64,000 nucleotides of DNA from Primula veris. Taxonomy: Eukaryota; Streptophyta; Magnoliopsida; Ericales; Primulaceae. This document shows, one piece after another, positions 48,470-61,300 of this stretch. The position numbers and the translations under genes were made by a program. Below the pieces are notes generated by a model. That model did not search any database, was not told where the DNA came from, and saw nothing but the letters and a program-made list of their open reading frames with translations. The stretch lies in assembly GCA_963682055.1 (NCBI GenBank), contig OY821743.1, positions 27,638,702 to 27,702,701 on the forward strand, read 5' to 3'. The stretch's first letter is position 1. Each line of letters opens with the position of its first letter.

Positions 48470-51400
48470 TTAATCATTTTTTTCAAAGGAAGACACGATG
48501 ACAATTTGACAAACCTCTGAAAATCGCTGCATAGTCAATAATGTTTTAGTAATTTCAAAATGTCGTTCCAAATCTGATGCAAATTCCTCATCCTCGTTCT
48601 CTTCATCTTCAGCTTCAGCTTCACCTTCTTCACCTTCAACATTACCTTCACCTTCAACTTCCATTTCCTCTTCCCCTTCTCTCTCCCATTCGCATTCCAC
48701 ATCTGAATCACTTTCTTCCTCTTCTGAGCATTGACTCGACAAAGGACATATTTCCATCTTTTCCAATACCAAAGCGTTAGTCAAAAAATATTCCACCATT
48801 TTGTATTCTCCATCATGCCCAAAGAATCTGTTAATTCTTATTAATTTAAGATGAGAAGATATGCAAACAGGTACATGCTCAGACGGCGAAAATGGGACTT
48901 CATCATGATCTCTTTCAAAGAATCCCTGTTGACGTTAATGAAAAATGATCAAATTGTCATACACATCACAAAATTATATAGTTGATCGCCAGATATTACT
49001 CGTTACTTACCCTTGGGAAAACAAGAGTCTTAAGACAAGGCGAGCTTTCCAGTAGGCTTGCTAGCATTCGCCACCCAGCAGAATAGAAAGGTTCTAATTC
49101 CAAATGAGTCAAGTTTTGAAAAATAGGCAACGGACAGGGAGGGATCAGAAGAGCCTACATAAAAAATGTATAATTTAAAATAAATCTCCTGTAATAACGC
49201 AACACAATCTATTTAAGGGCAACGCGATGGAGTGCTCTTAGATAATTCCATGCCAAAGAATAACTGTGAATATTCCTTCATTTGTTCCGAATTCTATTAG
49301 TAAAGAAAAATATGAAAAAACCAACATTTTCACAAATTATTAATCCAAAACAAATGATTATGCGCTAAGATTGTTTTAATCATTTTAACTCAAATAAAAA
49401 TCTTATCATGGGATAGATAAAATATAAACACTTACTTCCATCGAATCACCAGCTAGAGAAAGAAATTGAACTTTGCAAACTTGCTTAACCAGATCAATCA
49501 GTTTTCCTTCTTTAAACTGAACCTCCATCAGCTCAATATCAATATAAGCTTTCTTCAAACACCCGAGCATATCCCCAGAATACCCTCCAGTAGCATAGCT
49601 TTTGCATCGCAGAATCTCAAGATTCGGACAATTAATTGAAATCCCATATCCATTAAACTTAGACAACAACTCAATTATTGTGAAGACCTTAAGCGAAGGA
49701 ACGGAAACATTCAAATCCTTAGTATCCTCCATCACCCATGAGTCCACTACTAAAACTTCCAGCACAGGGCAACTCGAGAACAGCTTCCGAACGGACTCAT
49801 CATCAGACTCCTCCCTCAATATAATATTCTTCAAGCATAGCTCTTTTAACTTTGGTAAAATGATCAAATCAGGCACGCTTAGTGCTATCTTAACATTCAT
49901 CTTCAAGCAAACAAGTGTTTCGCAAGTGAAGATGCGATGAGGCGTGAGGGTAAGCTTGTCCATGACGAGACACAAGTCGAGTTCACGAACATGATGAGAA
50001 GCCGCGTTATCAACCCACAACTTGAGTAACGAACGAGGTGTGGGTGCATCGTGGTGGATACGGAACCTTGAAATATTTAGCAAGTTTCTTGTGACTGTGC
50101 TTGCTACCTTGGTTACGAAAAATGCGAAGGCAGTGTCATGGGGTAATTTACGTTTACGAATTAAGTGTTGGAAGTCGAGAATTGGAACGGAAGCGTAGAG
50201 GTTTTTCCACCTGGTGGATAGAACGGAGGTTCGAACGGAGTCTTTGGTGGGAAGGAGAGTGAGGATACTCTCGGTGAGCACTGCATCGGGTAAGGTGCTG
50301 ATGCTATCCATGTTTTTGAAGCTTACCTTTTTTACCGAACTTGGGTCTTCTTTCGAAAATTGATTTCTCTGATGGAAATAAGTTAACATATTGTCATTAG
50401 TGACAGTCAAAGAATTTACATACAGTAAAATTAGGAGCACATTATAAATATCTATATACACACACATACACTGGTAAATCTAGCCCATGCGATGTGTGGT
50501 TCAACAATGGGTTTTAAATGAAGTATACCGCTACAAAAAATTATAACAGGATCTTAGATGGGTCTAAAAGGAACTCCAGCATCCTGAGAAAAAAATGAAT
50601 CTTTTACCATGTATCTTGAACTTTTAATCGATTTTAGTCTTTTAGCACCCCCATGATTACGGAAAAAAAACAGTTCTAGTTCCGCCACTGATCTTACTAG
50701 AAAGAAAACATGTAATGACGATGAACCGTTTATCAATGATCAACAAATAAAGCAAATCACATACTAATAATTAGTACATGAAACAAACAGCAATCTAATT
50801 ACAATAATTAGTACATGAAACAAACATCAGTCTAACAATTCAATACACTGACATACAAACCATTTCAAACAATGCTATGATAAATGTGTGCACATAATTC
50901 TAACTATCGAAAACTGAAATTAATAACGTTAGTCTATAAACATCTACACCAAATTACAATATTACATACTAGCATAATCCGTGGAAGAACTAGTAACAGC
51001 CTAAAAGAGACTCCAACACCCTCATACAAAAAAAAACCCGATCTTTTACCATGTCTATTGGCTTTTTTTTAATAGATTTTAGCTTTTCAGCATCCCCAAT
51101 AATTACGAAAAAAACATTTATAGTTCCGCTACTGACATAATAGCTACAAAGCTCAAGAAAGTGCGATATTTGTTATTAAAATATATAATGGATACTGTGA
51201 GACAAAAATTAGGTAAAAAAAGATACCAATTTTTTTTGTAGCTTTCACCTTTAAAATATTGCTTGGACTTTCTGTCGAACAGTTGGTGTGCTCATATTTC
51301 AAGTAATTATTCTTGACTTATTTCTCTAAATAGTAAAAAGGGAAATACAAACAATTATTAAGGAATATAATATTCAGAAAGAAAACCATTAATCATTAAC

Positions 51401-52650
51401 ATTTGCAATATCATCATTTTATTTACGTTTTCACCACAATTATATGTTTTCACTCCTATTTTATGAAAAGTGAAAGGTAGAGTAAATTTGTATAGTAAAG
51501 AGTAGATGGCAAACCATAAATGGAGTAACTAAATAAACAAAAAACGTAGCTTGTGTTATGATAATCAAACATGCCGGAAAAACAGGATTTTATTAGTTTT
51601 TATTTTTTTAACATTTCTTAATTTATATTTTTTGTACCGGTTTCTATTTTAATTTTTTTTTTTTTTGATTTTAACATTTTTTTCAAACTCTATTGCAAAA
51701 AAAATACAGCAATAAAGTCAGGTCCAGTCACGTGCCAATAATTTCACCATGCAAAAATTGACCAAAAAATATATAATAATTATAAAGCAAGGTAATATAA
51801 ATAAAAATTAAAAAAAATATGGTACGAGAAGGAAAAAAATAAAGAGGTAAAATTAAGAAACCGGGTTATTAAAAGAAAAAATATAAACAAATAAATGTAT
51901 AAAAATATTAAAAACCCGAAAAAGACAGACTTATTCTATTAAATACTCAAGTTTACATATACTCATTTTGCATATATATAAACGAACAAACAAATATATG
52001 TTACACAATTTCATTATATTTACTTTGCATACAAACTATCAAATAAAATTTTAAATTTTATTTGCAACCACTACTATATATTAATTATTATTATTATTAT
52101 AATTTAATTTTTTCAAATATGCATGTTGTGTATCAACATTACACAATATGATATATAAGTTAGTGTCATTGTGCTTTAATTGCTTGTTAGTTATTTTTTA
52201 ACTATTAATATTAACAGCACATAAAAAGTTATACTATATTATTACAATAATAATATATAATTTTAAAAAAAATTACCAAAATAAATATTTAACGGGTTGT
52301 CAAAATACATTATATATAAATTGTTTTGGAAAACTCTACTAAAAATATAATTTTTAAAAATTGTGGGATTGGATGGCGATCCGTGTTCACAGATGTTCCG
52401 CCGCTGCTTCCCATATTTTTAAAAGTTACTTTTATATATTTACTGTATTATTTTAGAACTCAGTTTAAGGGTTTATGAATTTAAAAAAAAAATTGTCAAT
52501 CAAACTCGTAACGAATAGGCTTGTGTATGTATTTATTAATTTCTATACGTTGATTATGCATTATAAATAATCTGCTATGAGGTGAGCATGTATTTTAAGT
52601 ATAGATATTTTAGATAATGTGCTTTGTAAAATGATTAAATAAGGATTTTC
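48061..52650. repeat. Duplicated block, copy 2 (F-box copy 2)
   Basis: This matches 32711-36760 in the same orientation, offset by about 15.35 kb at the left edge. It is longer overall because of insertions in the flank. The gene part is the most conserved. Confidence 0.85.
48470..50311 (-). CDS. F-box/LRR/FBD protein, copy 2
   Basis: On the minus strand the exons are 50311-49436, 49154-49011 and 48925-48470, with the same splice positions as copy 1. The product is 491 residues from MDSISTLPDAVLTES. In-frame ATGs further upstream would add an N-terminal extension partly shared with copy 1. Domains: F-box (LPDAVLTESILTLLPTKDSV), LRRs nearly identical to copy 1, FBD-type region (SSHLKLIRINRFFG), then a longer Glu-rich tract with repeated EGE, EAEAED and EENEDEE segments. 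The acidic tract is about 14 residues longer than in copy 1, probably by repeat expansion. It likely acts in an SCF ubiquitin ligase; the substrate is unknown. Confidence 0.88.
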
Positions 52651-53002
52651 AAAGTAGATAAAATGAGTTTTGAGTATTTAAAATAAATTATATAAATCTG
52701 GGACAATATAAAAAAGTCTCAACCAACATCAAATATTGCTAAAAAGTCCTACCATAAACTTTTTGTTCCATTTAGTTACTATTTTATATTTTTAGCTAAA
52801 ATTTCTATTTTTATCCACTATTTCATTATCTAAAAACCACCACACTCCACTCCACGGTGGTGGTCCGTCGGAGCTCCGGAGAGGTCGCCGAAACTTCGAC
52901 GGACCGCCACCATCGTCGCCAACCAGCACTAAAAAAAATAAAAAATAAAAACCTGTTTTTTTAAAAAAATAAGTCAAATTTTTTTTTTTGGAAAAGTTTG
53001 CA

Positions 53003-53760
53003 TAGACAATTCAAAAAATATGCATAAACAATCGCGAAAAGGGGCATAAACAATCAAAAAAATGTGCATACACAATCTCCGACCTCAACTTAAAAAAATT
53101 CAAAAATAAAAAAACAAGTCAAAATAAAGAAATAGATAAAAATGCATACACAATCACGAAAATGTGCATACACAATATAAAAAATGTACATATACAATTT
53201 GCAACCTCCAATCAAAAAAATCAAAAAACAAGTAAAAAATGTTCATAAATAATTCAAAAAATATGTATACACAATTAAAAAGATTGCATACACAATCGTT
53301 AAAAATATTCATAAACAATCCAATAAGTATGCATACACAACCGTGAAAAAAATGCATACACAATCCACGAGAGTTGCATACACAATCGTGAAAAAAAATG
53401 TATACACAATCGAGAAAAATGCATACATAATCCGAAAAAGTCATACATATCCAGAAAAATGCATAAACTATCATAAAAGTGCATACATAATTAGAAAAGG
53501 TGTATACACATCTACAAATGTGCATAAATAATACGGAAAAAGCGTATAAAGAATGTGAAAAAAGTGCATACACAATGTGAAAAAAGTGCATACACAATGC
53601 GAAAAAAGTACATACACAATATAAAAAATATATACACATCTAGTCAAGTGCATACACAATACGGAAAAAATGCATATAAAATACAAAAAATACATACATA
53701 ATTTTCGATTGTGTATGCATATTTTTTAGATTGTATATGCATATTTTTTGATTGTATGTA
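53003..53760. repeat. Array of about 30 GCATACACAAT-type units, orientation flips at the end
   Basis: Imperfect units GCATA(C/A)ACAAT followed by a variable AAAAA-rich spacer recur about every 20-23 bases from 53003 to about 53700. After 53703 the motif appears in the opposite orientation (ATTGTGTATGCAT) for about three units, giving a palindromic junction. Confidence 0.85.
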
Positions 53761-53775
53761 TTTTTTTTCACGTGA

Positions 53776-53791
53776 TGTATACATACATACA

Positions 53792-53859
<68 letters not shown>
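53776..53859. repeat. (ATAC)n followed by (AT)n microsatellite
   Basis: About ten ATAC units run to roughly 53820 and are followed directly by about twenty AT units. Confidence 0.95.
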
Positions 53860-53862
<3 letters not shown>

Positions 53863-55291
53863 GATTTTTTTTTTTAATTTTTGTGATTTTTTTTTTAAAG
53901 TTAGAGTTTGCCGTGGCGAGGCAGCTCGCCGGAACTCTGACGACCTTGCCTGATCTCCGACGGATCACCATCGTCTCCGCCAACTCGGAGTATAGATTTA
54001 AATTTTAGTTGAGTAAAGAGAGAGTTAAAGTGGAGTGTGATGGTTTTTAGATGAGTTATCCGTTTTGTATCAGATTTTTCAGTCAAAAATATGCTTTAAA
54101 AAACATTAAAAAAAATCTTTCTTTTCAAAATATACATGAGTGTTTGATAAAAAGTTAAAAAAACTAACTTTTAACATATTGATTTTTGGTATTAGTTAGT
54201 AATCTTTTGTTTTTTCAATCAAAATAAATTTATACGATATTTTGACTGAATTTTTTTCAAAATATTATATTTAAATGACAAAGTAATACGTCAAGTATAT
54301 GAATAAAATTTTAGTTGAGATAAGATGAATATTCATTAAAAAATTTAAAATGGTGGTGAGAAAACTATCAAAATCTCAAAAATGTTTGACTTTTTTGCTT
54401 TTAACTTTTCTAGTTATAATCCTTCAAAATTTAGATTTTGAAAAGATAAAAAAAATAAGTGATATTAAACGCATATGAGCTAAAATCAAAAAGATAAAAA
54501 AGCTAACAAACAAATTTGATGCCAAACATGCATAGAGTTGAGGAGAGAGAAAGTAGTAAATAAATGGAATGAAAAGTTTGAAGTTGTGTTTTTTGAAATA
54601 AAATTTGAAAGATGGTATTTTTTTTTGGCATTTTCTTATAAATTTAGATAACCAGTTCTGCATACTCTAAAATATAAAATCTAAGAGTAATTTTTTAGTT
54701 TCGGCATTCGTGAAATAATTTTGGTTATATTTACACGTAATTGCTACTTTTTCAATTTCATAATAATTGCCTTGATATACTTTATTTCAAATTAAATAAA
54801 TTGCTTTGATATATTACAATGTGAAACTCAAAATGACAGCCAAACTAAAACAAATGATCAGAAGAGTGGTGTGTGCATATCAGTCGACATTTGAAATAAT
54901 TTCGTACATATTTGTAAAAAATTATGTAATATAAAAAATTTAATGAGAATTAAATACTTGACTATTAGCTAGAAACGAAAAACAGAACGAAAAATAGTGA
55001 ATGAGAAATTTAAATAAAATTATTTGGTAGATATAAAATGATATTAATTATTACTTTAAAAAATCCTGGAAATAAGTAAATATAATAGCAGATATTTAAT
55101 ACTAGAATAAACTTTCTTGAAATATCAACATATATCATATATGTTCTAATTATTAAAAAAATTAAACTAGACTAATTTGTGTTAAAATTTGTAAAATAAA
55201 CAGAGCATCTAATTTGGAGTGGTTGGATGAGGTCCCACTTAACGTTTATCCAGGTCCTCTTGTGTTGCAACACAAGGAAGAATATTACTGT

Positions 55292-55478
55292 CATTACATG
55301 AAAAAATAAATAAATTAATATAACAACAATTTAATTTTTGAAAACCGTTAATAAAATAAGTGTCGTTAAATTTTAGTAACAGTTTGACAATAAAAACTGT
55401 TGTTAAGTTTAAAGATACTCAAATTGCCATCAGTTTATCAACAGACGCTCTGATGGTAAGCTGACATTTTTGTATAGT
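55292..55478. mobile_element. Possible CACTA-type MITE
   Basis: The segment begins CATTACATGAAAAAATA and ends TTTTTGTATAGTG, read in reverse CACTATACAAAAA. The inner sequence (TTTATCAACAG, GGTAAGCTGACA) resembles that of the element at 63070. No clear 3-bp duplication was found. Confidence 0.4.
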
Positions 55479-55858
55479 GTATATAGTACGCGTGTGCTCT
55501 TTAGATTATAAATGCAGAAGTACAAAAATACGAAGAAAAGAGCCTCGGCCCAACGGAAAAGACCCATTAAGAGAGAGGAACAACCAATAAAGCAATGGAA
55601 GTTGATTTTAAAGAAATGGAAAGGATGCAAAAAAATTCGGAGACAAGTTCTATAATTTGCAAAGATAGAAGATGCAAGGCACATAGCTTGAACGACGGTC
55701 CACAATATAAAAATGTGAAAGAAGCGAATAGAAACTAAGTAAACTCATGTTTAGCAGAAATTATTTTGTCAAGGGTAATATACCGTCAAAAACTTTGAAA
55801 TTATATTTTCGTAACTGCTTTAATGCTTTATATGTAGTTAGTCTTATGATTCGGTGTA

Positions 55859-56413
55859 AATTATGTTAGAAATTTAGGGTATGATAATCCTGGATAACTT
55901 CGAAAAATCGTGTTCGTACACTCTCCGAACAAAGTATTTCGACCCTATTATTGCCTGGGTTCACGAAATCTTTGTGGGGATAATTTTTGAAAAACAATCT
56001 GTTTCTGGCAAGGAGAATAGATTAGGAAATGTAGAGAGAATTTTCTTATATGTTTTTGTATCCAAAACCGAGGCAAAATGACTTCTTATATAGGAGATCA
56101 ATAACCGAAACTGAAAGCAAGCAACTGTTCGGAAAACCGGTTATGTCGGTTGGGAAAGGGTCCAACTATTCAACCAGCCAGGGGCTCTCGCCCCTTGGAC
56201 CCCGCCAGGGGCTCTGCCCCTAGGACCCCGCCAGGGGCTCTGTCCCTTGGAACCCCGTTTCAATTATTCATATTCAATTATACGTTGGCTCGACGAGCGT
56301 GCACTCCGCACTTCCCTAACTCGTTTCCGAGTTTAACGCATTATTGCATCGGCCTATAATAAATCACATTACTACTAAAATATATTGATGATACTAAAAT
56401 CACCAACAAATTA
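55859..56413. mobile_element. Solo LTR with 5-bp target-site duplication
   Basis: The LTR-like unit 55864-56408 (545 bp) starts TGTTAGAAATT and ends CACCAACA (TG...CA). It is flanked on both sides by AATTA (55859-55863 and 56409-56413). No internal coding region or partner LTR is present, so it most likely formed by recombination between the LTRs of a complete element. It is unrelated in sequence to both copia LTRs here. It carries a GC-rich triple repeat at 56178-56256. Confidence 0.8.
56178..56256. repeat. Three GC-rich palindromic units inside the solo LTR
   Basis: CCAGGGGCTCT(C/G)(G/C)CCCCT followed by (T/A)GGACCCCG occurs three times with a period of about 26 bases. Each unit contains AGGGGC and GCCCCT arms that can form a small hairpin. 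The GC content stands out sharply from its surroundings. Confidence 0.9.
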
Positions 56414-57405
56414 TATGATGCGTATGAGAAGAAAGACAAAATAGGTGGTCTGTTTTCAAATTTAAGTTTTTGTATGTTGAAAAAGTTTGTACATATTTGT
56501 TTGTTCACTTTGTGTTTGTAAGTATTATTTAGTTGCATTTGTGTATAATGGTTTCAGTATATTAGAATGGAAATTGTAATCGTCAGGATAACTATTATGG
56601 GGTTTATTTTCTCAAATTTCTTGTAGAAAAAAATAAACTTTTGTAAATTGTGAAGGTTTAGCTGTAATCCCGTGTTGATATCTACAAGCCGGTGTCCATA
56701 ATCTCTTATTATAAGTGAGACATGATCTGCTGCAATATATTATGTTATCACAGCCAATTAGACACTGAATCAAATCACATCTTATGTGATTCTTCCTTAT
56801 GCTTCATTGCTTCCATTTAATGTTTCAACTCAGCAAGATACATATATTTAAATTCCAACTCCAACTGCATTAAACAATAAACTAACACAAATGTTCTTCT
56901 TCTCTTAGATTATTAATATAATAACCTCAATAAAGGTGAACTGAAAGGGTTACACTACCTCTCAAATAATGAAATGATTGGTTATATTGACTGTATCTGA
57001 AAGACACGCTAGCAAGTTTTTAAACCTTCGGCAAAATTAGACTTATCCAGCTAGAAAAAAAAGGTTCAGTTTAAACACTGAACACTAAACAAAAAACAGT
57101 ATTTGAGATAAAAAGGAAATATTTGGACCTAAAAGTCATTATGAAACAAGTTCGCAGCTTCCCGACCCTTGAAATACTTGGTAGTTATAGAAGAAAAGTT
57201 CAAATCCTGATGAGAAATCAGAAAATGCCTCGAAATTTGATCTACAATTTGGTTTAATGAAAAATGCGGTCAAGAAATTTCCCATAAGCACAATCGATCA
57301 CTGGTTCTGTTTCTATCTCGATACGGATCTACAATTTTTGACATCATCTCTGTGTGGACTTGAATCCACGATATTCACATTGTTTCCATTGTTGAGTTTC
57401 CATCC

Positions 57406-58335
57406 TCATTTTTTCTTTCTTATTAATCCATAAAATGTAGTGAGAGCTACTATTAGAGACTGGTCCACATTAGGCTCTATTACAAGACTTAGCACATCAT
57501 TTCCTAAGACAACTCCTGAGGATTGCTTCTGTTTTACCTGTGTTAATCACCAAAATCAAATTAGAATCTTTAACATATATGCTCTCTCTATAAGCTATGC
57601 AAATCAAAGTTTTAAGCTTTAAATTTAACCTTTTAAGACTTTCTTGAAGTCTAGATGTTAAATTTCAAGTTCGAGCTTCTACTTATTAACTCTTGAAGTT
57701 TATAACAAATACTTGATTTAGCTTACCTCTGCAACGATTCTTTGCTGGTCGTCAATTATCTTGAAAGATTGTTTATTATTGCGTTCTCCTTCAATACTAT
57801 AAATATTTTCGTCACTTTCATTTAATCTGATAGTAGCTTGATAAGCTAAAATCCCTTTTAGAGTCGAGTTTTTCTTTCTCATTTGAAACCATGGCTTCTC
57901 GTTTATCCTCCCTGGACAATCATTTTTGTAGCCATTCCAACACGCAATCATCTGAAATTTCTGTAAAAATAAGAAAATCCAATCAGTTTGTAACATGTTA
58001 AATTTAAATTTGGAATCTAAGTTGATACCTTTTTTTTTGTTTTGGTTAAGCTGCAAACATATTCGTACCTTGCGTATAATAGAGCATGTGACATTTCCTT
58101 GAAGATCCATCAGATAAATTTCATCGCTTGATGTATTGTCATAATTATCAACACGATAAACAATTTGGCCAACTGAATTATACACCGTGCATCCGTTTCC
58201 ATTTAGTACAAGCGACTTTAACCATATTGTGAATGTTTCTCTTTCTAATGATGATGATGAAGAAGAAGAAGAAGAAGAAGAAGAAGAAGAAGAAGAAGAA
58301 GAAGACATGGAGGCTTGGGGATATATTTTAGCCAT
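57406..58335 (-). CDS. LURP-one-related (LOR, DUF567/Tubby C2-like) protein
   Basis: On the minus strand the exons are 58335-58069, 57960-57727 and 57537-57406, GT-AG and in phase, giving 210 residues, the usual LOR length. After MAKIYPQASM comes a run of about 19 serines. Exon 1 then shows TFTIWLKSLVLNGNGCTVYN, GQIVYRVDNY and EIYLMDLQGNVTCSIIRK. Exon 2 carries a WF...RKKNSTLKG region. The small exon 3 encodes VKQKQSSGVVLGNDVLSLVI then a VDQSLIVAL segment and ends LIRKKK. These blocks are the conserved beta-barrel strands of the plant LOR family, some members of which are induced in pathogen defence; the molecular role is unknown. The serine run comes from a TCT/TCA microsatellite, seen as GAA on the plus strand. 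A TATA-like GTATATAAGC lies at about 58393-58402, upstream of the ATG. Confidence 0.88.
58248..58305. repeat. GAA/TTC microsatellite inside the LOR coding region
   Basis: About fifteen GAA units follow GATGATGAT on the plus strand. On the coding (minus) strand they encode the poly-serine run near the N-terminus, so length changes here add or remove serines without shifting the frame. Confidence 0.95.
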
Positions 58336-61300
58336 TCTAGAGCAAATTAAACTTCAGTGTTCTTGCAAAGTAGACTGCTATCATGGTCATATGCTTATAT
58401 ACTCTTCAAAACACTAGGGGAGTCATCTTATTTAGTTTAATAAATGAAATGTACTTGGAAAATTGATTTTATTAGGCTTTTGGTAGCAGTATTAGTATTA
58501 CTAAATTAGGCGTCACGTTCAGAACGTGTATATATGTACACTTTTGAACTATTTATTATTTCTAGTCAACTTATTGTGGGAATTATTGCACGTTAATGGT
58601 ACTTGTAGTTTGAAATGATCTCCTATTAGGTTCTCTTAGCTTCAATTGCAAAAAGCTTATTTGTTTCTAAAATATGAACAAGCTAAGAGTTGATCCGACC
58701 ATGGACCAGAGGTCCAAAACGATCACTCTCATTATCGAGTCGATAGAGATCTAGGCGTGGGTTATGTCGACAGGTTGTTATTTGTCTACATTTTCCCAAT
58801 GAATCAATCAAATCTCATTTCTTAACTACCGAAATAACTTTTTAAAATATATGATTAAAATCAAATAGCTTAATATCTAAAAGTATATGAGTAAAATTTA
58901 TTTTGTTTATTTGGGGAATTTAAATACGAGATTTCCGCATATCAAAGTTGCATGTATATTAATCGTGGTGATAGAATAAAATTCATTCTTTTTAAGAGAT
59001 TATTCAAATAAAGCAGGAACCAAAATAAGATAAAATGAACACTCACACAAAGCTTAGAAAATTAGTAGAAAGAATATAAAACCAATTCAACCATTTATTA
59101 TAATTTTGCACTATTTTCGTTAGAAGCGAAATCGTTTTATATTATGTAACTAAAGTGAGGCTTTTATATTATCATACGTAAATGGTTTATATAACTTAAA
59201 AGACACATATATGTAATTGTAATGTTTTCTTATTAATGATTTGTTTGCCTGATCTTAATTATGTTATTATTGGAGTACTAGTAATTGTTTGGCAATATTG
59301 GGAACTAAATCTATAAAATTATTACAAAAATGAAAAATACATTATCGTAAAATACAATACTGTTATATGTCCCTTGTCAATGCCCTTGTATACTCTTCAA
59401 AACAAATGGTGCACTTTAAAAATTGAAGTTGTGAATCTTGTGATCACGATATGGTTCAAGGAGATTAATTTAAAGTTCTCAAGGGTGTTAATAACCTTTT
59501 GCGACCTACCACGTCTGCACTATGAATCTTTCAAGTGATTACGCGAGGGAAGTTATATTTAATACAACAATTAAAAATGATCCTAACTTTCTTTAAAAAG
59601 AAATACAAAATAATTCTAGCCGCCCAATTCGGTATGAAAAATTAAACACCCAGACTCTCCATGGTTTTAATTAATCTCACTTTCCGATGGGTACGTAGTT
59701 GCAAGTCCAATTATAACAATTCAGTTTGTTAGAGCCCTTTTTGAAATCTATTGACTAATCCTTGGTACGATGCAATCATTTTTGTTCACTTACTAGGCTT
59801 TCGTTGGATTATTTGAGGGTGACGGTATTATTCTAAACAATCGTAATTTTCTGAATTGAAGCATTGATACTTGATCGTACGAAGCAAAGCCGTATGTGTC
59901 AAGAATTATAGGACTAAGATTGAAACTCAAACTACAAAGATAAAAGAGGGATTAATTGTTTCAATGTCGAAGAAAACAAAGATGGTCTTTTCGCCAGATA
60001 CAAGGGCCATTATTGAACTTTTAATTATATTAATCAGGAGGATAGTACTATAATGCAAGATTGCGTAATCAGCATGCAATTTCTGCTTTGGGTCAGTTTA
60101 ACTGTGTATTTAAATTCCTTATGCTTCTTCATAGAGACGATAAGATCAGTCTTGTCTTATTACCAGTGGATGGTTAGGTTTCGTCTGTAGCTACGAATAG
60201 ACAGACACCAAATTAAACCATGCCAAGAAATAAGACAAGCAAAAAACTGCGAGGTACATTGTACCGGAAAAACAACAGAAATATGAGTAATGAGACAATT
60301 ATTTTACGATGAGTCCATTTTGCTGTTTCGAAAGTCAGTATCAACTATTCTTACTCAGCAGATATTTGTACAACATGTTTCATGTATCTATTAAATCTTT
60401 GTTTATCATTAGTCTGTAAATGATTAAAAGAGCTATAACAATTGATTGATCGATTCGGGTCTCAATTGATTAGTTCAACACATGAGAATGTACAAGTGCA
60501 CTACACCTGAATAAACTTCCTTGTCTCACCTTCACAATTTTATTTTTTAAAACAAATGTTACTTGATTTGAAACAAATTCCACGTCAGTATTGCATTGAA
60601 AATCGTTTTGTAATTTTTTCTTAATGTAGAAATATAAGCTTGCCTGTGGAACAAGTTCACCGTGATTATTTACAATTAATCTTAAACGTTGTTTTGCCTT
60701 CAGAAAGATTTACTCCTATATTATATATAACTAGTAATCCTCTCCCATACGTTGCGTGTGCGACGCGCAATGTAATTAAAATATAAAAAATAAGTGTAGT
60801 TATAATACAAATATGTGGATAATAAAAAAAAATAGTATAAGATAATAAGATTTAAAACAATGTTTGGTTGTTAAAGATAGATAAATAATGTTATTAGTTA
60901 TTACTTTTTATATTTTTCTTATGTAAGTATGGTATTATTGTAATTAATAAAAAAATATATGAGTATTTTTAGAAAAAAATGACTAAATTAGGCAGACTCA
61001 CTTGACTTGACTTATTATAATAAAATGATATATATATATATATGCTGTGAAATTGTGCCCTAGAATCACACGATAAATTAACATTCTCTCTCTGTGAGAT
61101 ATTGCTATTTTTCCCTCACAGTAAAGCAGGACTCTCTTGGTGCATATTAGAGCCAGTCCATTGTATGAGCAACCTTAGTTTCTGTAAAAAAAAGTGACAT
61201 CCAATAAAAAGATTATATAGAACAATCATTGTAATTTAAATACTAGGTCTCTCTCTCTCTAAACTCTCTCTACCCCAACTCAAAAACCCTAGCCACAGCC

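Larger units (their letters stand above)
52785..54095. mobile_element. Inverted-repeat element enclosing a satellite array
   Basis: The left end, near 52785-52930, and the right end, near 53900-54095, are diverged inverted repeats. ATCTAAAAACCACCACACTC on the left matches ATCTAAAAACCATCACACTC read in reverse on the right, and both carry GTCCGTCGGAG/ATCCGTCGGAG GC-rich blocks. Inside the left arm, GGTCCGTCG and CGACGGACC can pair as a hairpin. The centre is a short-period array plus microsatellites with no coding sequence. I infer a non-autonomous DNA transposon; the class is unknown. Confidence 0.65.
51540..57405. other. Gene-poor region with repeats
   Basis: No gene is seen. This holds the outer part of the duplicated block, the inverted-repeat element at 52785-54095 with its satellite array, a possible CACTA-type element at 55292-55478, and the solo LTR at 55864-56408. 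The rest is AT-rich and featureless to me. Confidence 0.6.

Noticed and set aside
49602..49940. Plus-strand open frame opposite F-box copy 2, also present opposite copy 1
   Set aside because: It is antisense to the well-supported LRR coding region and is conserved only because the gene is.
53154..53639. A 161-codon minus-strand open frame rich in Cys, Phe and Tyr
   Set aside because: It is the translation of the GCATACACAAT-type array. Its periodic composition follows the DNA repeat, and it has no gene structure.
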